Positions 12,022 through 22,231 of a stretch of 64,000 bases of DNA are shown here, one piece after another. Where the stretch lies: positions 1 to 64,000 of the forward strand of contig JANTQF010000174.1 in assembly GCA_032988165.1 (NCBI GenBank), read 5' to 3'. Source of the stretch: Emmonsiellopsis sp. PD_33 (lineage: Eukaryota; Ascomycota; Eurotiomycetes; Onygenales; Ajellomycetaceae). Every line of letters starts with the position of its first letter. The first letter of the stretch is position 1. Under the pieces are notes generated by a model. The model was given only the letters and a program-made list of their open reading frames with translations, was not told the origin of the DNA and did not search any database. The position numbers and the translations under genes are program-made.

Positions 12022-13004
12022 TGCGCTGAAAATACCCTGAAAAAGTGCTCAATATAACTTGGTTAAATAAGCTGGGAGAGATGTGACTGATTCAGGGGAT
12101 GCCGCTTCTCTGAATTGTCATGATGGCTGCGACCTCGATATATAGGCAGCTCTCCGTCGAGCAAGCGTTCGACTCCTCAGCCATATGGACATGGGAGAGA
12201 GCATCGTGCATTAGCGAGGAGGCCCATGCGACGATGGGCGTCTGAATGCGAGGGGGTTGGGGAACTTTTGCATGGGTTATGAAGTTTGTCAGGGTGCGAA
12301 CTCGACTCAGCCGCACTGGTGTAGGCGCCTGCTTGGATGGAGAAACGCCGGAGGCAGTCTATTGATGCGCCACTTGGGGAATACTGGAGAGCGGTTGAAG
12401 ACCCCTGCCTGCTCCCCTGGAGGCGGAGCTTTTTGGTTGCAGCAAGCGCTGGGAGCTCAGCCACAAGGTTCCCCTAGGGTGTGGCTGATGATTCCGATAT
12501 CGTCATCCAGCGGGAAGCTGCCTGGGAAGCGCAGTTCGAACGAAGGGGATATGACATCGGATGGCAATGTCAACCAGGGAATGGTCTAGAGAGGTAAGCC
12601 GCGCCAGCCCATCTCCAAGAGCGACATTTCCACTGTCTTCCTGGATGGCACGACATACATGGAGCTTGAGTTCTGACAGCCGGTTGGCGTCTCAGCGCTA
12701 GGGAGGGGGGAAATCAGCCCACCCTCTACACAATCAACCGCATGTAACAATAAGATAGTAACCGCCATCACGACAGTTTCGAGCCACAATGGTTCGGGTG
12801 CCACCCATCGGGAAGCCGAAGGTCGGAACCTTATGGCGTGAGGCTTTCGGATACAGCCGATGTCGACCGATTTAAGCTTTGGGGCGCTCGGGATATTTAT
12901 TAGTCATATCCCACCTCACTCCGTCCTGCACTTCACCATTTCACTTCTCTTCGTCTTCGCTTTTGGAATTGTTTGCGGCCAGGGAACCAGAGATATCGGA
13001 CAAG
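12022..13004. other. intergenic between T5orf172 gene and DAO
   Basis: About 1 kb between divergent genes. Several short frames exist but none has a supported product. It should hold both promoters; bases near 12870-13004 are the DAO 5' region. Confidence 0.4.
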
Positions 13005-14230
13005 ATGGCGAAGTCAGAGAAACAAACCATTGTGGTGATTGGGTGAGTCAATCAGCTCTGCCCGGCCCAAGCTTCATGTCTACGGCTATCTAACCCCGCC
13101 ATTTCTTGTACAACAGAGCTGGTATCCTCGGCGTCTCGTCTGCTTGGACCCTCCTCGAAACGCTTCCCCGCCAAAAATACAATATCGTCCTCGTTTCCGA
13201 ATTCTTCTCGACAGATGGGCTGAACCCCTCCTACCCCAGCACCCTTGCCGGTGCCCATTACCGCCCCATCCCCGCCACTACACCCCAACTCAAATACGAA
13301 GCTGGTTTGGCCAATGCAACGTATAAGCAGTTCAAGAAACTAGCGGCAGAGTACCCGGAGTTTGGCATTCGCTTTATGGAAGGCATTGATTATGTGTCTG
13401 GGGAGGCTGCCCCCTCCTACCAGGCACTGCTGCCCGAATACGCCGGTCTTGAGGGATTCCGGGTTCTCGGACCCAACGAGAGACCCGAAGGTGTAGAGTT
13501 CGCTGCTAGATACGACACATATACGGTAGATCCGGAAATATACATGGTGCATATACTGCGGCGGTTTAAGCTCAGCGGAGGAGAGGTGCTGCGAATGCGA
13601 CTAAAGTCCGTTGCCGAAGCATTTGAAATAAGAGGTCATAAGAATGTGACGATGGTGGTCAACTGCACTGGTGTTGGCATTGATGATCCAAAGTCCTTCA
13701 TAATTAGAGGTATGTCTTGCGTATGAAATGAACCAGGGCGTAGTTTTTCCCGGTTGAGTAAGGGGTTTTTTGAACTCTTTAACTAATCTATATATTCAGG
13801 CCAAACCTGCCTCGTTTCTAACCCTTGCGACAAAACCATCACTCAGCAACTTGCAGATGGCACCTGGTCATTTGTCATCCCACGCCCTTTAAATGGCGGC
13901 ACCATTGTCGGAGGTACAAAGCAGCCGAACGATTGGAATTCCGAACCGTCGCTCCAAGTCAGGGAGCAGCTGCTCAAGAATGCGGCGAAATTATATCCAT
14001 CGATTCTGAACAAGGAGGGAAAGTTCGATGTCATCCGGGATATCGTTGGGCGCCGACCTGCTAGGGAAGGAGGGCTGCGGATCGAGCTAGAGACGCTTCC
14101 CGGTAACCGGAAGGTTGCTCACGCATATGGAGCAGCTGGAAGAGGCGTGGAACTGAGCTGGGGTATTGCCGAGGAAGTGTCCAAGCTGGTGCACTCTGCG
14201 CTGGGAGAGGGTGCTCGTAGCAAGCTATGA
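13005..14230 (+). CDS. D-amino-acid oxidase, peroxisomal
   Basis: FAD enzyme (EC 1.4.3.3 family) oxidising D-amino acids to 2-oxo acids with release of NH3 and H2O2. Three exons: 13005-13042, 13117-13709, 13800-14230; 1062 nt, 353 aa. The first intron splits the Rossmann motif, restored as VVIGAGILGVSSAWTLLE (GxGxxG near residues 13-18). Other DAO marks are STLAGAHYRPIP, FRVLGPNERPEGVEF, YDTYTVDPEIYMVHIL, VVNCTGVG, IVGGTKQPNDW, VGRRPAREGGLRIE and AHAYGAAGRGVELSWGIAEEV. The protein ends RSKL, a canonical PTS1, so a peroxisomal location is expected. It is the first gene of the hydantoin cluster and would consume the D-amino acid made by the carbamoylase. Length is normal and no defects are seen. 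Confidence 0.95.
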
Positions 14231-15537
14231 GAAGCACCTGGAACTTTATGTTGGAATCTCCATGATGCGACGGCCGAATTTATGGGCACACAGCTGGCGC
14301 TAGAGAGCTACACTATTCCTTTACTATTAGACTGTTTGGATATTAGGTTTTTGATTATCTGTTCTGTATTTATGTATGATATGATGTGATTGATGGGTGT
14401 ATAATATATAGATGAATCTTCGCGAGTTTCCATGTTTCACCCCACTGTTGAGTTCGACCCCGCTCGGATGGAATTATATACGCTAACGGAGCATAAAAAT
14501 ACAAAGTGAATGCCATCGAAGAGAGTAATAATCTCATCGAATGCCCAAAAATTTCCCCTAACGCTGCTCTCAGGGGGATATTGATTAGTCATCAAACACA
14601 GGAATGGTTTAGTGCTAGGGCTTGGCCAGGCGACCAATCACCATCGCCATCAAAAACGCGTCTCTCAAGGCCGCAACTTGCCCTCAAAAAGATAGGATCT
14701 CATATCATCCGGTTCTTTGGGCACGCCGGCCATGCATGTTTTCCGACACGCCAGGGTTCTCGTCGCGCTTCCACATCTCTTCCTGGGCCGATAACGTTAT
14801 CAGCAACACGCCATATCTATCCCACGCAAGAACGCGCCCGAAACCCCTTGGTGCATGGAACAAATCAGGGCCATGATGGCTTTCATTTGTTCTGGGATAG
14901 CAATGGGAACCCCTACAGGAAATATCTGTTCACTGGTCTGATCGTTGACTTTCGTCATGAGGAGGCACACGAAAGTAAGAACACGAATCGCCCGCAGCAA
15001 CATGGAGATGACAATGCAGCGCAGACCATCGGCTATGGCAGTGATAGCGCAATGCCCGTCTTGAAGGGGCCCGATTAACAATAAGCGATGACTGAGAGAT
15101 GGATTCTTTTGACATATTTCTAGCTACATACAGGGATTAGAACGCTGGACCCTTATCAGCATCTATCAGTGCTGGTCTTTCCTACAGCTCGATAAAGGAT
15201 CATCAGCACGGAGATAAGACCGCCCAAATAATGCATTTTTTGACCGAATCATAGCTCTCAGGCGGATTCCCACATGGTGCGTGGAGTGTCGACTATAACG
15301 CGTGGTGTCATAGCTTGCTTGATATCTCCCGAACATGTCCAACAACCCTGTTCGTGGAACCAGTCTTCTGGCAGCTTCCTCTTGTCTTGCGAACCCACAC
15401 TTGCTTTAAAAATGGAAGACAAGCTACTTAGCTTGAAATGTGGGCAAAGGACAGAACTGCCTCATAACAGCATCTCACTTTTTCTTCTTGCGTCCTTCTG
15501 CCTGGCCTGAAGAACTTCGCAGTTCTATCTCGAAGCC
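14231..15537. other. intergenic upstream of permease, with possible relic ORFs
   Basis: About 1.3 kb inside the cluster. On the minus strand (15115-14437) several frames overlap, one of them hydrophobic (15081-14800, FPVGVPIAIPEQMKAIMALI), without a continuous gene. This may be a decayed gene, but I recognise no family. A GATA-motif group at 15153-15217 is listed separately. Confidence 0.35.
15153..15217. promoter_or_regulatory. HGATAR motif group, permease promoter
   Basis: Four GATA-factor consensus sites within 65 nt: TTATCA (15153-15158), CTATCA (15163-15168), CGATAA (15190-15195) and AGATAA (15212-15217), about 320-385 nt before the permease ATG. Fungal nitrogen regulators of the AreA/Nit-2 type bind HGATAR, often in pairs. 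Confidence 0.5.
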
Positions 15538-17428
15538 ATGGGACTTCGCAGCCGTCTTGTTGTTTCTAAGAACGACAACTCTCTAGCTGATGGAATCGAG
15601 TCTAACAGGGACCTCGACCCGGTTCCTCTTGATTCCCCACGACGAACTTGGACATGGCCTAGTTTATTGGGATTTTGGGTTGCAGAGGCATTTGCAATTT
15701 CGATGTATCAAGGTTGGCTGAACCCTTGGCCCAAATCAAGATAAACCCCCAAATATGCCCGTTTAACTAACGTGTGTTCTAAAAGTATCCTCGTCGTCAG
15801 TGACAAAAGGATTAAACCCAGGCCTATCAATCCTTGCCGTACTTGTCGGCCACATATTGGTTTGCATCCCTGCGATGTTGAATGGCTACGTCGGAGCCAG
15901 GTACGGAATCAATTTTCCAATATTTACGCGAGTCAGCTTTGGAATGCGAGGCAGTTATTTTGCTGTATTTGTCCGTGGCGTCGTTGCGATGATTTGGTTT
16001 GGAACCCAGTCCTACCAGGGCGGCCAATGCCTTCAGTCCATGATATCGGCAATCTGGCCGTCTTTCAACCATTTTCCGAATCGTCTCCCTGAGAGTGCAA
16101 ACGTTACGTCGGCAGAATTACTCTGCTTCTTCTTGTTTATTATTGTCCAGCTACCATTGTTATATCTCAAAGTTTCGACGTTGAGGTATATGTTCATGGC
16201 GAAAACCATTGTCATGCCAATTTTTGGCTTGACCCTTTTCATATGGGCTGTTGTTGGAGGTATGTCACTCTAGATACTGAGATTATGGTTATGGCAAATG
16301 TTTTAACTTTATATTCCCCCATAGCTCGTGGTTTTGGGCCAACATTCTCAAAGCCTACACATATCAAAGATGGCACTCCTGTCGTGGTAGTATTTTTCCA
16401 ATGCGTCACGGCTGCAATAGGGCCGAAAGCTACGCTTGCACTCAGTAAGGACCCCCCGCTCTGTTCCCAGCTTAATGTGTGTCGTGTTTTTGCTGACTCG
16501 CCCGAAGATATGCCTGACTTTACTCGATATGCCAAACGCCCCCGTGATGTCTTTTGGACTCAATCTGTGGGCCTTATAGTTCTTGTAACGCTGTGTGGTG
16601 CCTTGGGAGCTGTAGTTTCTAGTGCAACCGAGGTTATATACGGCAAAGTGACCTGGAATCCCCTTGAGGTGTCAACGTTGTGGAACAATCGTGCAGCTCA
16701 ATTCTTCTCTGGATTGTGCTGGGCTTTCGCGGTCATAGGCACGAATATATCTGCCAACAGTGTCTCATTCTCTAATGATTTGTCATTGTGGTTCCCCAAA
16801 TACATAAATGCAAGACGAGGAGCATATGTCTGTTGTTTGCTGAGTGTTGCGGCAACGCCTTGGAATATCCAGAACAGGTATGACTTATCCAGCATCTTTT
16901 CGCCATTTCCACCTCCACCTCCGCAAATACTTATTGATCTAATTTTCTTAAAACAGTGCGAAATCATTCACTTCCTTTTTGGGAGGCTATGTTCTTTTCC
17001 TCGGTGCCCTCACTGGCCCCATCATCGCCGATTTTTGGATCTGTCGAAAGCGCCAGTTCAGTCTCCGATCCCTCTACACAGCACATGGAACCCATTATTT
17101 CACCCGTGGCTTTAACATTCGTGCCATAATCGCCTTTCTATGTGGTATAGCCCCGAACCTTCCAGGACTGGCGGATGTATGCGGTGCTGCGGGTATCCCA
17201 GCCGGCGCCAAGTACCTCTACAGTCTCAGCTGGTGTGTCAGCATCATAGTTTCGGGCGTCGTTTATTGGGTGTTGTACAAACTGTGGCCGTTCCCAGTCG
17301 AAGAGAGGGAGCGGTACTTGGTTGGGGTGGATACTAGTGACGGTCCCCCTGGAATTGGCGATTCTGAGACTTATGGCGGGAAAGAAGGAGATTCAATCGC
17401 TAATGCGACTGATAAGAGCTTTTTCTAG
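15538..17428 (+). CDS. NCS1-family permease (candidate hydantoin/allantoin/uracil transporter)
   Basis: Nucleobase-cation-symport-1 transporter. Fungal members import uracil, allantoin, uridine or thiamine; the bacterial relative Mhp1 imports 5-substituted hydantoins. Five exons: 15538-15712, 15786-16259, 16325-16444, 16508-16877, 16957-17428; 1611 nt, 536 aa. Joins restore family text such as AISMYQ-VSSSSVTKGLNPGLS and ATLAL-NMPDFTRYAKRPRDVFWTQ. Further marks are GARYGINFPIFTRVSFGMRGS, WFGTQSYQGG and NSVSFSNDLSLWFPKYINARRGAY. About 12 hydrophobic segments and hydrophilic ends are visible. Its place between DAO and hydantoinase suggests uptake of the pathway substrate, but specificity cannot be read from sequence by eye. 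The first donor (GTTGGC) and the exon-4 acceptor (GAAG) are weak. Confidence 0.92.
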
Positions 17429-17921
17429 CGATAGTCAAAGGTATGGGCAGTATGCTGATAACGATTGTCAAACACTGGTTTTATCCAATTATGCTGCAGA
17501 ATGGATGTACTAGTTAATAGGGGGGCAAATGCCAGCACAAATGAAATCTCCTCGACATCTGTCAGCCTCAGGTACGATAAGATAACAACTCGCCCCTATT
17601 TTCGCTAATTTTTTGGTGGGGATTCGCGGAGGCGAATGCGGAGAAGCGACCCGCATGATATTTGCTATCAGAGCCAGCTTATGTCAACTGTCAGGCTTAT
17701 TTCTCAACCTTTCACGGCCCTCTTTGATCATTACCGGCTCCCGGACCTGATGATGATAAGACTAACTGAATTCTAGATTATGATACGGCTAAATGCTACG
17801 TAAAGTGTCCATAGAACAGAATTTCTATCGCGATAATCCACAAACGAAACCGCTCAGCAATAGGCTTAACCGATCTAGCGGCTGCTTTTCGTCGACGCTC
17901 ATAGCTATCTTATCCGCACTT
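17429..17921. other. intergenic, convergent 3' ends
   Basis: About 490 nt between the permease stop and the hydantoinase stop. No coding signal seen; presumed 3' UTRs and terminators. Confidence 0.5.
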
Positions 17922-19597
17922 TTATACCGGCCGAAACTCATTAACAAACTTCTCCCTCGGCTTACTCAGTGTGCTCCGCCCCCGCTTTAGGAAACTACCG
18001 TACCCCTTTTCCCCAACAATCCCCCCCTCGTCCCGATTCCATACAACTTTCCCACGAAGGATCGTGTATCTCGGCCAATTCTTAAATTCCATATCTTCAA
18101 ATGGCGTGTAATCGATATCATGATGAAGCATGTCATTTGTCAAATTGAACGGCTTCATCGTCGCCTCATTTTCTCCGGCTTTCGATATCTGATCCTTCGT
18201 CGGATACCAAATTACGAAATCGGCATCGAATCCGGGAGCGATCGCGCCCTTTTGATCTCCCATGCCATATAGCTTGGCTGGGTTTGAGCTTGTGAGCTCG
18301 ACGAATTTTTGGATGGAGATGCGGCCTGTGAGGACACCGGCGGAAAACAGGGAGGGAATACGGGTCTCGACGCCAGGTAGGCCGTTGGGGATTTTACGGT
18401 ATGATGGGATCCCGTCGATCAGGCCCGCCTTTTTGCCTTGCGGGTGGTCATACCTAGAGGAGGATTTCACCTTTAGCAAAATAGCTTCAACAGGCAATCT
18501 GTCTTGGAAGGAACCTGTGTCTACCGACTTACTTTGACGGGGCATGGTCGCTGGAGAAGGTCGTAAATGTCCCGTTTGTTAACCCCTGCCACATTGCTTC
18601 CAAATCCATTGGATCCTCACGGAGAGGTGGCGAGCAGACACATTTTGCCCCTTCAAACCCTTCCCCCTTCAATTTCTCGCTTGTTAAGAACAGATAATGC
18701 GGACAGGTTTCGGCGTGGATAGGCAGCAGGCGCGTTTGAGCTTTCCGGACATGCGAAGCTGCAATTTTCGATGACATATGGACGATCAGGATAGGTATAT
18801 CAGCCAATTCAGCGAGAGAAATGACACGATACGTGGCTTCATCCTCTGCAATGGCCGGTCTGGAAATAGCATGGTAATAAGGGTCCGTCAGGTGCTGCTT
18901 CTCGAGTTTTTCTGTGATCCAGTTGATCATATCGCTATTCTCAGCATGGACCATGGTCGTCATTCCAAGCTGGCGAGTGGCCATCATAACGTCCAGTATC
19001 TCTCTGTCATTGAGTTTTAAGGGCTCATAAGTCATGTATATCTTGACGGAACTGATTCCATCCTTGACCAAAACCGGAAGCTCCTCATCCACAGCTTTGG
19101 GGCTTGGTTTTGACAATATGAGATGGAACCCATAATCGCAGTATGAATTTCCCGCAGCTCGTGCGTGGTAGTTTTTTATAACGGGGAATAGTGATTCGTC
19201 CTTTCGTGTCTGCGAGGCGAATGCTAGGATGGTGGTTGTTCCTCCCGCTATAGCTGATCTCGTGCCGGTTTCAAAGGTGTCACCGGAGGGGGCATTTTCT
19301 TGCTCAAGGTGGACGTGTGAGTCAACGCCTCCAGGGGTCACGTAGGCGCCTTGGGCATCTATAACTGATTTGGGTAAGAATATCGAGTTGAGATTTTGGC
19401 CTAGAACTAAGATCTTCCCATCTGAGACGGCAATATCTTGGTTTGGTAGAACGTCCGATGGGGTTGCCTATATGATGTCGTCCGTGAGTGAGTTGTTTCT
19501 TCTTATATCTAAGACGAGGCTTGCATGGGAGCGGCGCAGAACTTACAATAGTAGCATTGCAAATGATTAAATCGACTTCAACTTTGAAACTCTTCAT
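17922..19597 (-). CDS. Dihydropyrimidinase / D-hydantoinase
   Basis: Cyclic amidohydrolase opening the ring of 5-substituted hydantoins or dihydropyrimidines to N-carbamoyl amino acids. Three exons: 19597-19547, 19467-18533, 18453-17922; 1518 nt, 505 aa, usual length. Binuclear-metal ligands are in place: VTPGGVDSHVHLEQ (HxH, about residues 66-70), SSVKIYMTYEP (the Lys that is carboxylated in the family, about 157), MVHAENSDM (about 190), IHAETCPHYLF (about 268) and FSSDHAPSK (catalytic-site Asp, about 325). Exon 3 adds ITY-type tail blocks: ELTSSNPAKLYGM, KGAIAPGFDADFVIWYP and DYTPFEDMEFKNWPRYTILRGKVVWNRD. The ATG at 19597 (MKSFKVEVDLIICNATI) fits family N-termini. It is divergent from the carbamoylase-racemase gene across a GATA-rich 602-nt promoter. 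A plain pyrimidine-catabolic role is possible, but the neighbours favour hydantoins. Confidence 0.93.
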
Positions 19598-20199
19598 CTT
19601 GAGGATTATAAACAGGGAATTTTGACAGTTCAACAGACGTGGCGCAGACGGGAATGGGATTGCATCGTCTGCCTTTTGGCTGCCTTATCTCCATTCTTCG
19701 TCTTATAACTTGTTGTATGTTCCCCTCCCTTATCATGCCCCTCCTGGACTTAAAGTTAGCTTTAATTCTGCAAGTTAGGTAGAATAAATTTAAAAGTCGA
19801 TTTTCTTATCTTCGGCAGCAGTTAGTCGGTTTCGCCGACTACCAATATGTCTATCTACCACCCTTATTTTCTCCCGGCTATCACTCTCCTGCTCGGCAAA
19901 GCTAATATAACTAGGTAGTTAACTAGTTACCTTAGTTAACTACTACTGATAAGGCTCGGCTATGGAACACAGAATAGAGGCGGTCTTTCCCCATTTTATG
20001 CAAGCATCAAGCTAGCAACCAATGCTTTACCAATGCCGCTGCCGGGGCAAATAGCGATGCGGGGAATGTGAGCTGGTTATCATAAAACAAATACTTGACC
20101 GACATGACAGGAAGTGTATAAGAACCCTAGCAATTATTTTGTCGACCCCTTTCTAACAAAAATTGATATCAAGACACTTCGCTACCAAATCACACCGAA
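19598..20199. promoter_or_regulatory. Divergent promoter rich in HGATAR motifs
   Basis: Shared 602-nt upstream region of hydantoinase (minus) and carbamoylase-racemase (plus). Seven HGATAR sites on either strand: 19685-19690, 19730-19735, 19806-19811, 19851-19856, 19878-19883, 19947-19952, 20077-20082. About two would be expected by chance at even base use. This pattern suggests nitrogen-catabolite control by a GATA factor and co-regulation of both genes. Confidence 0.55.
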
Positions 20200-22061
20200 A
20201 TGCCTCGAATAATCCGCCTCGCGGCCGCCCAGATGGGTTCTACCCATACAACCGATTCAAAAGAGAAAACAGTCGGTCGAATGATCAAACTGCTCGAATC
20301 CGCAGCGGCAGAAGGTGTCCAGGTCCTACTCTATCCCGAAACTGCCTTTACCACATTTTTCCCACGCCATCTGATCAAAGACGAAGCGGAGCTCGATTCA
20401 TACTTCGAACATGGAGATCTCATTACTTCCGCGCACGCAAAGCCACTCTTTGACAAGGCGCGGGAATTAGGCGTTGATATCAGCGTTGGATTTGCCGAAC
20501 ATACGGACGACGGCGAACGATTCAACAGCACGATATACTATCAAGCCTCGACTGGCTCCGTTCTTTCCAAGTATCGCAAAATTCATCTTCCAGGAGACGT
20601 GGAGCCATTCGATGACCCCCGCGCCCTGAACCAACTTGAGAAGCGGTATTTCAAGCCCGGCAACCTAGGCTTCAAGGCATTCCGCGTTTCGGACCTTGTA
20701 GAATCCCCCCCAGAGCGAGGCGATCCGATCTTCGGCATGATGATTTGCAATGACCGGCGCTGGGCTGAGGCGTGGCGTGTTTATGGCCTCCAGGGAATCG
20801 AGGTTGTTCTCTGTGGTTATAATACTGCCGGATATGCGCCGTTTCTCCGTGGCACACCTGTCAACGAGGATCCAGCGGAATCTGAGCGGATGGCAATCTT
20901 CCATCATCAGCTCGTTATGCAAGCCCACTCTTACACCAATGCGTGCTTTTCCGTGAGCGCTGCGCGATGTGGGATGGATGATGGGAAATATAGCCTTATC
21001 GCGGGATCTTGTATCACGGATCCAGAGGGGAGGATTCTCGCGGAAAGCAAGACGACAGAGGATGAGCTGATCATCGCAAATTGTGACTTGGAGCTCTGTC
21101 GTCCTGGAAAGCAGAGGGTGTTTGATTTCGACAGACATAGAAGAGTAGAGCACTATGGCTTGATCACTTCACAAACAGGGGTGGTAGAGCCTCCCAAACT
21201 TGGCACGACGACGCCGGACCCGGCCACGTCAAAAAATGGTATGCATATCCCTATATTTTATAGTGCCCCCCTATTATCAGTCTCAATTTTGCTAATTACC
21301 TAAAAAAATCGTCGGTGGGCAGAATAGTCCGCATCCTCCTCTGCAACCCCAACTCCACGAAATTCATGACAGACAACTGCATCAAAGCCGTGCAGCCCAC
21401 TCTGCCTCCTGACGTCGAAGTACATGGATTCACAGCCCCTTATCCCTCCCCCACCGCCATAGAAGGAAACTTTGACAGCGTAATGTCCGCTGCTGCATGC
21501 ATCCGCGCCATCATTCCTATTGCAGATCAATACGACGCATTCCTGGTAGCTTGTTACAGCGACCATTCTCTTATTAGAGTCCTTCGCGAGGAAATTGGCA
21601 AGCCGGTAATAGGGATCATGGAAGCTAGTTTATTCGCTGCACGCACACTCGGAAACCGCTTTGGGTTGATAGCCACCTCGAAGCGGTCTAAAGTTATGCA
21701 TGAGGATTCCATTGCGCACTATGGATTCGAAAAGTTCTGTGCGGGTGTCGGAAGCTGTGGTCTTGGGGTGCTGGAGCTGGAAAGTAAAAAGGAGGAGGAG
21801 GTGCTGGATATTATGTGTGGTGTAGCTAAGGATTTGGTAGCGAAGGGAGCCGATACTTTAACTTTAGGATGTGCGGGAATGACAAATTTGAAGTCTGCTG
21901 TTGAGAAGGCGGTGGGGGAGGATGTGCAGGTTATTGATGGAGTGGTTGCTGGTGTGCATCATCTTGCTGGGCTCGTGAGGATGGGCGGTAGGACGGCGAG
22001 AGCGGGGATGTATGCTAGTTCGAAGGAGGGGAGGGCTGCTAGGGGACAGGGCTATTACTAG
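20200..22061 (+). CDS. Predicted fusion: N-carbamoyl-D-amino-acid hydrolase + hydantoin racemase
   Basis: Exon 1 is 20200-21238. It encodes a nitrilase-superfamily D-carbamoylase with the Glu-Lys-Cys triad at E47 (LLYPETAF), K127 (KYRKIHLPG) and C183 (MMICNDRRWAEAWRVYGL), plus LEKRYFKPGNLGF and CGYNTAGYAP. It hydrolyses N-carbamoyl-D-amino acids to D-amino acid, CO2 and NH3. Exon 2 is 21328-22061, an Asp/Glu/hydantoin racemase (HyuE/DCG1 type) with ILLCNPNSTKFMTDN, catalytic Cys at LVACYSDHSL (C422) and LTLGCAGMTNL (C528). The racemase frame has no ATG upstream of its first conserved strand. An 89-nt intron (donor GTATGC, branch GCTAAT at 21291, acceptor AATAG) joins both halves in frame as AAT-GTC, giving 590 aa. 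Two separate genes remain possible if a distant start exon exists, but I see none. Confidence 0.85.
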
Positions 22062-22231
22062 GAATAGTAAATAGATTATGAATATAATATCCTCTTCACT
22101 AATGATGAATTGACATTTTGCCGGGAAAATAGACAAGCCGTCAGCAGTGCTTAATCCAACGATGCCCTAAAGAGTATTGACTCCCCTTATTCGATTCAAC
22201 AACAGAATAGCTTATCATGCCTGGCCCATAA
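22062..22231. other. short convergent intergenic gap
   Basis: Only 170 nt separate the racemase stop from the oxygenase stop. The genes are tail to tail. Confidence 0.5.

Noticed and set aside
12092..12600. Minus-strand frames with a faint Pho80-type cyclin look (TNFITHAKVP)
   Set aside because: Match is a few residues only, with stops and frame changes around it; not enough to call even a pseudogene.
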